DNA of 64,000 bases from Marsupella aquatica (Eukaryota; Marchantiophyta), in the NCBI GenBank assembly GCA_973895155.1, contig OZ316896.1, positions 11,842,001-11,906,000 on the forward strand, in the 5' to 3' direction. The translations under genes and the position numbers were made by a program. This document shows positions 1 through 9,530 of the stretch, one piece after another; position 1 is the stretch's first letter; the number at the start of each line of letters is the position of its first letter. Under the pieces are notes generated by a model that did no database searches, was not told where the DNA came from, and saw nothing but the letters and a program-made list of their open reading frames with translations.

Positions 1-513
1 AAAGACCCCAAGTTCCGGCCACTATCGAATGATGAAGACCCTTCCGTCACTAACATTATTGGGTTTTCGTTGCCGCGAGATGACCCGACTCCTGAGCTCC
101 AATTTGCAGGAAATTCATGATTGCCTGTGGGTTTCATGCAAACTATTTTGGAATTGGTGACTCTTCCTGGAGATATCGTTATGGACTGGACAGTAGGTTC
201 CGGTAGTACGTTTGTGGCTGGAGATTATTCTGGTCGCTTTGTTGTTGGGCTGGAAAATCGGCCAGAGTTTGTTGATACTTCCGGTAAGGTCTTCCTCGAT
301 CTTTTACAGAACAAAGAAGTGGTTGCACCAACTCCTCCTAAGAAGATTCCTGGAAGTAAGAAGCAGGACAGGCTCCGTGCTATTCTAAATTTTGATTCGG
401 AAGACGAGGATGAGGGTGGAAATGCTTCTCAGCAATCTAAAGATGATGAGGTGTTGAAGAATGTGGTGGACCTTGGATCTGGAGATGAGGACAGTGAAGA
501 GTCAAAAGAGTAA
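1..513 (+). pseudogene. DNA N4/N6-methyltransferase-like fragment with acidic C-terminal tail, broken by a stop
   Basis: One frame is open from base 1 to 513 except for a TGA at 118-120. After the stop it reads PVGFMQTILELVTLPGDI and then VMDWTVGSGSTFVAG, followed by a G-R-x-x-V-G-x-E block. This order (a helix after a K/L-P-V segment, hydrophobic strand, D-x-x-x-GSG-S/T, then GR..VG.E) matches the SAM-binding motif I region of beta-class (permuted) DNA N4-cytosine/N6-adenine methyltransferases, whose usual form is DPFxGSGTT. The catalytic DPPY/SPPY motif would lie upstream, outside the window. The last ~50 codons are rich in D, E and S. Such proteins exist in some seed-free plants (the DN4MT group of Marchantia) and also as transposon cargo, so host gene versus mobile cargo cannot be decided. 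The in-frame stop argues that this copy is dead. Confidence 0.55.
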
Positions 514-689
514 TTTTCTTTAGCTTTCTTTCTCTCATTGTATACTTTTTTCCAAAAAACTCCTCTACTCCCTTTTGTCTAGAAAATTCGCCCGATTTCC
601 CGACTTCGACTAAAGAACTCCAGTTCAAATTCTCAGGTCAGAGTGGAATCTTTGGAGGCGTTTTCAACTTTGAAGGAACGTCTCTAGGA

Positions 690-961
690 ACGTTGTACAC
701 ACCCCGGAGAAGCCATTTGTTCTCCCCTCTTATGCTGAAAAGGCGGCACGACGGGCAGATTCAGTCAGGATGCTTACTTGGGAGAGTAAGGGTCTTAGAC
801 TCAGGAGAGGCTCAGATAGAAAGTTTGTGCAGAATCACTTCGTAGATGATATTGCAAAATCCAAGTATGTGGACGACGAAGCAGAGTCCACTGATAGATC
901 AGAAAGTAGCAGTTCTGAATCGGGCTCAGAGTCGAGTGGTGGTTGTGGATCTGGTCTTTAG
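690..961 (+). pseudogene. Possible trailing ORF with Ser/Glu-rich acidic tail
   Basis: An open frame runs from about 690 to the TAG at 959-961. Its first part is basic and mixed (K-A-A-R-R, L-R-L-R-R-G-S-D-R-K); its last third is almost all S, E, D and G. The tail resembles in composition that of the methyltransferase-like fragment ending 180 bp upstream, so it may be a displaced or duplicated piece of the same gene or element. I do not recognise a domain. No convincing start codon context is visible; the first ATG is at 770. Confidence 0.25.
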
Positions 962-1036
962 TTTTCCTTGTTTTATTTACCCGTTTATGGAGAACGACGA
1001 CACTCAATAAGAACGCTGTGACGTGTCGGATTGGAG

Positions 1037-1115
1037 TAGCGCCCGACGCTATTACTGTAGCCGGTAGTTCAAAGAGGTTTTTATTTGGTTGTTTTCCTTA
1101 TAGCGCCCGACGCTA
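1037..1115. repeat. Two copies of a 15-bp palindrome, TAGCGCCCGACGCTA
   Basis: Identical 15-mers lie at 1037-1051 and 1101-1115. Each is a 5-bp perfect inverted repeat (TAGCG/CGCTA) around CCCGA. The copies are 64 bp apart, centre to centre. Just downstream (about 1200-1262) is a T/G-rich simple repeat based on TGTTTGT. Confidence 0.7.
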
Positions 1116-1274
1116 GTATAAATGTACTCAATGGCCGCTTCACGTCCAATATATGTGACAATATTTTCATACCCTTTGGTGTGTTTTTTGGGTGCACATT
1201 TGCTGGTATGATTTTTGCTGTTTGTTGTTTGTTGTTTACTGTTTGCTATTTGTTGTTTGCTGTCACGGAGAGAT

Positions 1275-1584
1275 CCCCCGGCTCCCATGATCCCACGAAT
1301 TCTAACAAGTCAGAATCCGGCACCTTCGGCTTTAGCCAATGTAATTTTACGAAGGCTTCCAAGCCGGATCCGGCCATGAAGCCCTGGTACTTCTGACTCT
1401 GCATAGCCATAAAGCATGCATCCTCCTCTTGTGCAAAGTGTAATTGCACTTCCTCAGGGAAGGTCGCCGCCCAGCCCTTCCAAGTATCATCCCTTGTTGG
1501 AAAGGCATTGATGGGGTCGACCTCCTCTTCTTTGGCTTCTCCCTGTCTCCTGCTTCCTTGCTCGGCTGGCTTCCTTGGTGCCGC
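1275..1584 (-). pseudogene. T32-type mobile protein gene, middle fragment (left of solo LTR)
   Basis: The minus strand encodes a piece starting MQLHFAQEEDACFMAM that is closely similar to residues encoded at 15541-15365 in the larger copy of this family. DNA similarity to that copy starts near 1275 and stops at the solo LTR boundary at 1584; it resumes at 7074. This is therefore the middle of a gene whose N-terminal part lies at 7074-7700. Frameshifts are present: the parts upstream of the MQLHFA block read in a different frame. At the low-coordinate end the match ends abruptly at T/G-rich simple sequence, so the C-terminal half of the gene is missing here. Confidence 0.7.
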
Positions 1585-1739
1585 TGTCCTGGGAATAGTG
1601 AGTTGTCAAGAACACGTCGGGTGTCTGGCTGCATGTGCTAATTATGCTACTTATCACTTGTAAGAGACCTCATGCTTAGAACCAATTCCCTTGAGAGCAC
1701 TAGTAGAAACCGGGGCAATTTAGACCATACCTTATAGGA

Positions 1740-1990
1740 CTAAGCCCACTAAGTCCTTATTCCATACTTTAAACGACTCGCATCCATTGCCAAGGTTTTG
1801 GTAAAGACTATAAAAGACTTTGAATGTGCACCCGGTTTAGTTAAAGACTATGAAAAGTATACTTGCTATTTTGTGAAGGGTGAACACTCTATACATCATA
1901 GATTTTATTCTTGGAATCCACAATAAAGGTCCACACAAAGACTAGGACACTTGATAGTCTTACAAGGGTTCATCATAAGAGTGTACTTCA
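1740..1990. repeat. CACTA left subterminal repeat region
   Basis: Repeated motifs AAACGACTC, AAAGACTAT(A/G)AAA and AAAGACTAGG occur here. The same motif family in both orientations fills 5520-5810 at the other end. In En/Spm elements such arrays bind the TNPA protein. Confidence 0.7.
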
Positions 1991-2077
1991 AAAGGACCGG
2001 TCGACGTGCTACATTTTGGCCGCAGTGCTTAAGGAACATGCCTTGTATATATCACCAAGCAGAGGCCAAGGGCCACC

Positions 2078-2419
2078 ATGAAGCGTGATCCTGATGGGTT
2101 CTTGTTGGCCAATTTTAGGTCCAGAGTACCAGAATGGTCTGAGCCTTTTGTTTTCCCTAGCCAAGTTGAACAGGCTTTCTTTCTAGATGTGGAGGGGTCA
2201 CATGACTGGAGGGTGGTATGCCATAGCCAAGCACGGAATAGGCGGATGGATGGAAGTAAAGTAGAGTTCAGTTTGGACGACCATGCTGCATTCAAGCATC
2301 CTAGTCAGGAGACCGTAGTTCCAGCTTGGGCAGGGACCGACTACATCCCGTTAACATTGAGAGAGACATATGATGAACCTGGGGAGATGGAATATGATGA
2401 GGTTGATGATGTGCAATAG
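2078..2419 (+). pseudogene. TNP2-type CACTA transposase, C-terminal DUF4216-like remnant
   Basis: The 113-codon frame contains EPFVFPSQVEQAFFLDV followed by DWRVVCHSQARNRRM, the pattern of the DUF4216 domain near the C-terminus of plant TNP2 transposases ((D/E)-P-F-x-(L/F)-(A/P)-SQ-x-x-Q-x-F-Y/F, then a W-x-V-V strand and an R-R/D segment). It ends with an acidic tail. Upstream, a stop at about 2030 and the CACTA left terminus only 380 bp away leave no room for the catalytic DDE region, so this is a truncated remnant. The following gene lies downstream on the same strand in the usual CACTA order. Confidence 0.75.
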
Positions 2420-2590
2420 GCAACAGCTGGCAATTGGCAAGTATGAGGTTGAGGATGACTACCTGCACAGAGTCACAAAATGAGAATTGCTGCCTGGAAT
2501 GATGTTTAGGATAGTTGGATATGCATGAAATTGATTGATACTTTGAATCTAGTGTGTTGATTCTCCCTATTTGGTTGTGGGTGCTGTGCA

Positions 2591-5023
2591 GAAGCTATGG
2601 GGGAAGAGGGTGATGACATGGAGATAGACATGGGGCTTGGAGAGTGGGGTGAAGAGGAAAGATTGGATATGGATGGAGATCCAGATGCAGGGCCCTCACA
2701 GAAAAATGCATCTGTGTAGGATGCACAGGGCCCTCATCAAGTGCCAGGTAGGTGGGCAGCTAGAGAGAAATCACATAATCCATACCCTAGAAGGAGCCAG
2801 AGTTATTGGCAAGGGACGCCTGATGATTATGATGATGACTATGATGGAGCAGAAGATGGATGGGATGAATATGAACACCTAGAGCGTGGTAGAGACGGGT
2901 ATAGAGGGCAATGGAACGGTGAGGAGGATGATTGGACAAGTAAGTGCCTTGTGCTAGTGATTTTGTGATGGTAGTAGAGATTTAGCTCAATATGGACTTA
3001 TCTGATGTCTAGCTAGGGCAAAGAGTTTATCTTACAGGTCCATCAGTGTGGCATGTACCTGTTGGTATGCAGACTCTGATTGGGACAATCACGAAAACAA
3101 CAAAGGCCATCCACGTTCAGATAGGAGGCAATCATTCATAGGCGGGAGAAACGACCCTAATTCATCAAGACAAAGCAATTGGACAGGTGGTCCAGAACCA
3201 TCTATGCGCCAAGGGAGAGGTAACTTGGTCATTGTAGAATTGCTCTGAAGTCCAGTGTATATTTGGCAGCAAAATTTATGCTTCATACTTACCTAATGGA
3301 TCCCGTAAATGTGCAGGGACTCCAGGGAGGTTTGGACAATGCAATCCACGCCGTGGGGGGAGATCAGGCCGTGGAGGGACCCCAGGCCATGGGGGGACAT
3401 CAGGCCGTGGAGGGACACCTAGTAGCGCTTCAGGGAGTACCAAGGCAGGAGACAGTAACAAATTTGGTAAAGTAGAAGTGAATTCCGAAGGTTGGATAAC
3501 TCCCACATGTGATGGTAAGAACCGTTGGCATTCTGACCTAAGAGGAGAAGTATTGTGTTGGTTAGATTTGAGCATTACAGAGTTTAGGAGTCAGAACAAA
3601 GCTGATTGGGCTGCTATCTGCAAGGACATTCTTGAACGGTGGGACTATGTTGGTAATGATGGTAAGGGCCTAGTTGAAGATTGCATATCAGATTATGCAA
3701 TGAGGATTTTGAAACAAGAGAGGCATAGGTTGAAAAGGATGTGGATAGACAATGGTTCTAACAGGAGAATGCCACCACCCCCATCATTGGAACTGGATCA
3801 ATGGACACGGTTAATCAAAGGGTTCATGTCGGAGGCTGGACAGAGCAAGAGTGAACTGATGTCAAATGCTCGAGGCAAAGTGAAACACCTTTCACAGGCT
3901 GGGAGAGGAAGTTATGCTCCAGTGAAAGAACAATTGGTAAGGCAGTGACATGCCTGATAGTAAGCCTCAAACTTATCATCTTGCTACCATTATTACATTT
4001 TCATTGACAATCAACACTTGGTTTCATTCATATGTATGTTGATGTGGACTGCAGAAGAAATTGACAGGTGAAGAACCATCAGCACAAGAAGTGAGAGAGG
4101 AGTTCATGAAACAAAGGAGTGAGGTGACAAGTGTGACTTCCAAACAGGTGATTATGTTGTAATTCTATATGTTCTGTGACTATTTGGCCTTGAGCATCAG
4201 AAAGAAATGTAGTAGGAAGTAAGCAACCAGTTCTTGGGGACAGTTATCTGAGATATGTAAGCTGTGTTATGATAGGGAACTGTTACAACTCTCATAGAGA
4301 TGTGTGAACGGTTGAAGTCATTAGAGTGTGGACTCCCTCGAGTGGAAAGTAAATTGGCTGATCGTTTGGATATTGTGGAGGCATCTGTAGCAAACCTTCT
4401 TGCATCAGTGGAATCTAATTTCAAGCTTGTGATTGAAAAATTGGGTGGTTCCCAACCAAACAATGAGGGCAACATTGTACAAAGTGTGCCCTTGTTAACA
4501 AAACAGGGAATTGGCAAATCTGACACAGGTATGGAAATGACACCGGCCCATTGTTCATTGTGTCCTATGTTCAAATGTTAGAAGTAAGTTTTCATGAATT
4601 GAGTGAATGGTTTGAATGTAGGAAGAGTGGAGGCAGAGAAGGACCCTGTAATCAGTAAGCAGAAGGGAAAGAAGGTTGCTGAGACAGGTAACCTGCTATG
4701 ATCCAGTACATTACATTTGAAAAGTGCATGGAGTTTTGTGAAGCTTAAGCCGGTTGGAGATAATCTTTTCTGTAAGAACTGGTTGGATGAACTGGTTGGA
4801 CTCGCAGGTATGTGTGGGTACAGGCATTTTGCGACCGGATCATGCTAAATTCCATGGCAAAGTGGTCCCGGATGACCATGTAGTAGTGTTGTTGACTACA
4901 GTGATTGTATCTGATTGTAATTTGCCATTTCCGAATAGAGACGATGATCCACCTCAGGAAATAATTGCAGATGCAGTAGGATCTCTTGTGCTCTGGCCAT
5001 CAGAGTGTGTTAGTCTGCAGTGA
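2591..5023 (+). CDS. TNPA-like second gene of the CACTA element (Transposase_24 type), spliced
   Basis: A chain of phase-compatible exons with GT-AG borders can be read: about 2591-2939, 3073-3219, 3317-3936, 4055-4147, 4276-4528, 4622-4687, 4760-4807 and 4824-5023. The N-terminal part is acidic with D/Y runs; the third exon starts RGG-rich (GGRSGRGGTPGHGGTSGRGG) and then encodes a Transposase_24-like domain, with W-x-x-L and a block like KSELMSNARGKVKHLSQAG. Later exons are K/E-rich and coiled-coil-like. The last encodes the usual element C-terminus (GILRPDHAKFHGKVV... DAVGSLVLWP). Two oddities: an in-frame TAG at 2717-2719, which may instead mark an intron acceptor; and the last junction, which needs removal of only 16 bp (4808-4823). 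The protein would bind the subterminal repeats. Coding capacity looks nearly intact. Confidence 0.7.
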
Positions 5024-5832
5024 CTGAATGCAAGTGTAGATAGAATCATGTAAATTGTGTCACATTTTGACATTGCCTTGGAAAGATCCAAGAAATATCT
5101 GTACCAATTTTTCCATTTGGTAAAGAGGATGAAGGAGCCGTTGTGTGTGACATTGATATTTCTGAATTCTGTGTGTATGAAACAAGTGATTGATATCAAA
5201 CTATGATACTTGAATCTGTTTTGTATCATTTCAGTATCAGTGTGTATGGTATAGAGGAATACTTTGTGACCTTCTTTGTAGTCTATAAAGTTTGAATCTG
5301 TGAATTCATATTAGTGTACATGGTATAGAAGATGGCTTTCTGAAACTCTATGTGTTCTAATGTTAACATGATGAATGGTGAGCTTATAGAGTGAGTTCAT
5401 TCCAAGTACACAATAAAACATGAATGAAATATGTTATTTGTGCACAAGAGTGGGTTCATTCCAAGTAGTATAGTGGGGTCTTCATCACTCATATCCAGTT
5501 GACATGAAAGACTTATACATACCCCACAAAGTATATTTAAAGACTACCCTCCATAACCTTTTTAGTCGTTCCCAACGACTCACCATCGTAGCCCATAAAA
5601 GACTGAAAACGACTCACCAAAGCTACCCACACAAAGACTAAAATAGACTGAAAATCCAGTCTATTAAACGACTTATAAACCACTTCTATAAAGGACTCAG
5701 TTGATTATAGTAACAAAATATATGACTCGCAGTCCTATAAATGACTGGAGTCCTTCCCAGTCGTTTCCAAGTCCTATACGGTACTGAATAGTCGTTTAAT
5801 GGGGTCTAAATACCCCCCGGTTTCTACTAGTG
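5024..5832. repeat. CACTA 3' noncoding and right subterminal repeat region
   Basis: There is no ORF here. From 5520 on, short repeats of the AGTCGTT/AACGACTC/AAAGACT family appear in both orientations, ending in the right terminal inverted repeat at 5832. Confidence 0.75.
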
Positions 5833-6714
5833 GAGCCTTGTCCCCTCCCGGCCATTTCTCAAGTTCCTTGGGTTCCCCTGTGTCTCTTGCGGTTTTCTCC
5901 AGATAAGTTGGGTGGGAAGGGCGTACCCTTTTCCGCAAGGACTCCTAAGCACTTTTGGTACCAAGAGACATGTGTGATCTACTCCAGATATTGACAATAA
6001 CACCAGAGTAGTCAGGGCCAAGCCCACACTCCACAAATCTCTCCTCCAAGTGATAATCTTCTCTACGTGCCTCTATCAACTCTCGGCTATGATCTCTCTT
6101 CTATTACACTATTATGAACACACTCACATCCCCATCTGTGCATCTATATAGTATTAATGGATCCGACAACGCGATAATCGCAGTGTATCCTTCTTCCCCA
6201 AACTTCTATGTCAAAACCTGCCTAATATCTACCTTCCTCTTTACTATCAACTTAATGCTCACCATAGAACGTAAATTCAAAATCTGAGGACTCTCATTCA
6301 AATCGATATTGACATTCATACTTCCTATATGCTTTCTAACTAAGAGAGGTTCAGCGACAGAGCCATCCCTACTTGATCACAGGTTCGTGAACATTATATC
6401 TATGGTATTGGCGGTATAGCCGACCTTGCTAGATTCAAAGTTCCATCTTCAAGGTACTCGAGTGGTGGCAATGCCTTCCATGACCAAGAATCAAGAAACT
6501 TAGAATCCTTCCACCATAGAAACCGGCAACATAGCCATTCCGTTTAGTCCTATAACCGATGCTCAAGCATTCTTCCAATGCAAATGCACTCTATGCACTC
6601 TCTATTCTCACGCTCATACGCTGGAAATGCTGGAAAAATGGACTCCCCTAGGAGGGGGAGCCTCCCTCTTATTTATAGTTGAAGCCAGGCCACGCTGGTC
6701 CCTTTACAAGAGTA

Positions 6715-6965
6715 TCCTAGAAGATACTAGAATTAACTAGAACTTACTAGAAGTTACTATTTACCCACGGTAAATTCTAGAACTTACTTTTTACCATGGT
6801 AAATTCTAGAAGTTACCGGAATTTACCTTTTTACTATGGTAAATACTAGAAATTACTATTTACTATGGTAGATTCTAGAAGTTACTGGAATTTACCTTTT
6901 TACTAAGGTAAATTCTAGAAATTACTATTTACTATGGTAGATCTTGAAAATTACCAAGACTTATA
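6715..6965. repeat. AT-rich minisatellite inside the solo LTR
   Basis: Degenerate tandem units contain TTCTAGAAGTTACTGGAATT, TTTACCTTTTTAC and TATGGTAAA, with a period near 75 bp and a shorter sub-period. Many units hold the near-palindrome TTTACC/GGTAAA, so the array can form repeated small hairpins. Confidence 0.7.
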
Positions 6966-7073
6966 ATTTTATTTGGTAAAACCCAAAATCTCCTTTTTAC
7001 CACAAAAACCTCTACTTTTACATTTTCACACAAAACCAAGCTATTCTCCATATAATTTAATTCCCTTACGACA

Positions 7074-7700
7074 CCGTCGACCTCGTTCTCTTTGCAGGGG
7101 TGGCCTCTTCGTTGTTGTTCCTTTCCTCTTCATAGTGGCTGCCATGGATGTTTCTCCGAGCATGGTTGCCTTCGTCCACACCTTCTTGCTATCCTTCAAC
7201 TCCCAGTGTATGTTGTTGCAGCGGTTGATGGTTTCCTGGATGCCAACAACTCTGTTATCGCAAAATAGAAGGTCGTCAAGCTGATTGGCAATAGGAGTCC
7301 ACATGAACTCGGCCTTGATAAGCTCTCCTCCTATGAAGGCAGACTTTTGTAGCTCCCATAGTCGAGCAAGCTCCTGTTGTTCTCGAGCTGCCCTTTCTGA
7401 TTCTTTGTCCTCGTAGGTCCCAATGTACTCAGTTTCCCGTTTGAATTGGCATCCCCAAAAATGAGCAGCTTGATTGACGTTGCTCATTCCCTCCTTGAAT
7501 TGATAGTCGGTATTTGCTCCCGCCCATAGTGCTTGCCTAAGCAGCTGATAGTAGTTGGCTTCTCGTACTCGTCTGCTTAGTTCGTGCTTCCAAATAAACC
7601 ACCGTTCCTTGCGATCGGTCCTTACCCCCTTTGCCTGGTCTTCCTTCCTGTTGATTACCCATAGCCGCCGGTACTTAGCGCTTTAACCCTAATTGTGTTC
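7074..7700 (-). pseudogene. T32-type mobile protein gene, N-terminal fragment (right of solo LTR)
   Basis: The minus strand is open from about 7700 down to the LTR junction, with few or no frame breaks. It encodes a basic start (KYRRLWVINRKEDQ, KERWFIWKHELSRRV), a helical E/R/Q-rich stretch, and ANQLDDLLFCDNRVVGIQE followed by a K/R-rich linker. The block from ANQLDD onward is also found at 15885-15660 in the larger copy. Reading across the LTR joins it to the fragment at 1275-1584. No ATG is obvious before the frame closes upstream near 7705; the first ATG in frame is at 7487. The family is discussed at 12642-15885. Confidence 0.7.
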
Positions 7701-9520
7701 CTTGCCGTGGCATCCTTACTTCCGGCCTCAGCTCGAGTTCCATAGTCACCCTTAATTGTTTATAATTTCCTTGTTTTTGTTACTATACTAATGTGTTTTC
7801 AGGGTACACTCCTGGTTTTACCATTTTAACTGGCCTAGTGATTCCTGGCTAGGCATCACAGGTACTCCTGAGTGAAAAGATGGTACTGTTGAGTAAAAAG
7901 ATGATACTCTAAAATCTTTAATCAAGAGGAGGATACTCTTATGTGGAAAGAGGGTACTCTAATGTGGATGAGGGTATTCAAAAGAAGAGGAAAGAAGAGG
8001 CAAAGGGTAATCAAAGGAGTAAAGAAAATATAAAAAATATTTTGTCGGTGATCAGCGTGATTGAAGCATGGAATTAAGTAAGAATGAAGACTCAACCTCC
8101 CATTGATTGATGAGATACGGTAGTTGGGAAATTCACTGATTACAAGTAGCGTAATTGAAGTTCCAAGTTGAGTTGAAGGTGGCAATGTCAACATCACAAG
8201 TTGTCAAAGTTGAAATCGCGAAAAACTAGTGGTGGGAAAACTCATCAGCACCAAATATTTTTTGGAGCCAGATTTGCTAGAATTGGCTGATTTTTTTGTG
8301 GAGTTAGAAGGAAAATAGACGCATCTTTTGGCAAAGTATGAGCACCAACTGAGGTCTGGTTGGTGAGAGAAAAATCAAATGCTGGAGGGGGTATGTAATT
8401 TTTTATCTTTTGTTGCAAATCTGATTCTACACATTTAATCATATGAATGCTGTTATAGTCCATTGATTGGTGAAAAGATAGTGGTTGTCATTAGTTCGGG
8501 TTGTGAAGCCCATGAGGAAGAAGGTGGTAGGTTGGAAGGGAAAGTCAAAATGGAGCTAGGAGTTCCAATGGCAAGTTGCTGAAACTGAAAATCACAGAAA
8601 TGATGAATAGAAAAAATCAGCGACGGTAAATATTTTCCATAGCAACATTTACTTAACCAAATTGATTGAAATTTGGTGTGAAAATAGAAGGGAAGTAGAC
8701 GCACCTTTTGGCAAAATATTAGCACCAATTAAGGTCTGGTTGGTGACATAAAAATCAGATGTTGGGAGGGGGTCTCCTGGTGATTTTTCTACGCAAATTG
8801 TTGCGAGTTTGCTTGAAGTTCTTGAAGCACGTGGATAGTGTTATGGTGGAGGAAGACTTTTCTTGTGTGAAGGAGACCTTCAAGGTGAATTATGCTGATT
8901 GATTGTGAAAGAAGGTGAGCTGCTGTTGATCATTGGAGGATGAGAGGGATGGAATTTTTGCAACTGATGTATAGCAGTAGACCAAGGGCAATCATCAATT
9001 GGATTGTAGTGGACAATTGATTTGAATGGAGGTTGATGGCTTGATTAGGAGCTACATTGGAAGAAAAGCACTTGAGCAACCCATTGTGAGGTTTGGATTG
9101 GAGTGGATTGGAGTGGCTGACAAGTATTTAAGGATTGTAGTTTCTTGTGTTGAGGGAAGATGTCTTGTTGCTTAGTGGAAACTTTGCCCACATGGAGTGA
9201 AAACTAAGATCAACAAGCATATGATCCCAAAGTTGGATAGTTGTAGAGAAGTGAGAACAAGGACCCTGGACGTAGGTTCTATTTGTACCAGAAAATTTAT
9301 GATATTACATAAAGTGTATTTTTCTTGCATACTTCTTTGCTATGACTCCAATTTTGTAGTTAGCATGAGAATTGAGCTTTAGAGGGATTGAGTTCCTGGA
9401 TGATACCTTGTGCTCAAGTCCGTTGATTTCCTAGATGTTCGATATGCTTTTTGTGGTGTGTTTTGCTATTCATCTTTGGTGTCCCATTGGCTAGAGTTAC
9501 CCTTGGGGGTGACACTCTAA
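7701..9520. other. Noncoding, decayed LTR-retroelement-like sequence with a tandem duplication
   Basis: No supportable gene. Around 7850-7980 short GGTACTCT-type motifs repeat. 8100-8780 is a diverged tandem duplication. 9240-9270 contains AAGGACCCTGGACGTAGG, a phrase often found in Copia LTRs, suggesting an old LTR; this is weak evidence. Confidence 0.4.
8100..8780. repeat. Diverged tandem duplication, period about 360 bp
   Basis: Unit 1 (8100-8459) and unit 2 (8460-8780) share CCATTGATTG, the block AGACGCA(T/C)CTTTTGGCAAA with following GAGCACCAA, and GGTCTGGTTGGTGA near their ends, in the same order. Confidence 0.75.
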
Positions 9521-9530
9521 TTTCTAGAAT

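Larger units (their letters stand above)
1698..5832 (+). mobile_element. CACTA (En/Spm) DNA transposon, 4135 bp, complete termini
   Basis: The left end reads CACTAGTAGAAACCGGGG and the right end is its reverse complement (CCCCGGTTTCTACTAGTG). The similarity extends inward past a shared ATTTAGACC-like block, about 30 bp in all with a few mismatches. The element is flanked by GAG on both sides (1695-1697 and 5833-5835), the 3-bp target duplication typical of CACTA elements. Subterminal regions (about 1740-1990 and 5520-5810) carry many short direct and inverted copies of AAAGACT, AAACGACT and AGTCGTTT, as expected for transposase binding arrays. Inside are the tail of a TNP2-type transposase and a second, spliced TNPA-like gene. 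The TNP2 catalytic part is missing, so this copy is internally deleted and non-autonomous. Confidence 0.93.
1585..7073. mobile_element. Solo LTR (TGT...ACA) interrupted by a CACTA transposon
   Basis: Aligning the two T32 copies shows foreign DNA between 1584 and 7074. It begins TGTCCTGGG and ends TTACGACA, the TGT/ACA ends usual for LTRs. It is flanked by CCGC (1581-1584) and CCGT (7074-7077), a nearly matching short target duplication. Once the CACTA insertion (1698-5832 plus one GAG) is removed, about 1.35 kb remains (1585-1697 joined to 5836-7073). No internal retroelement coding is present, so a solo LTR is the simplest reading. It contains a TATA-like CTATATAG near 6144 and an AT-rich minisatellite (6715-6965). 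The orientation was not determined. Confidence 0.6.
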
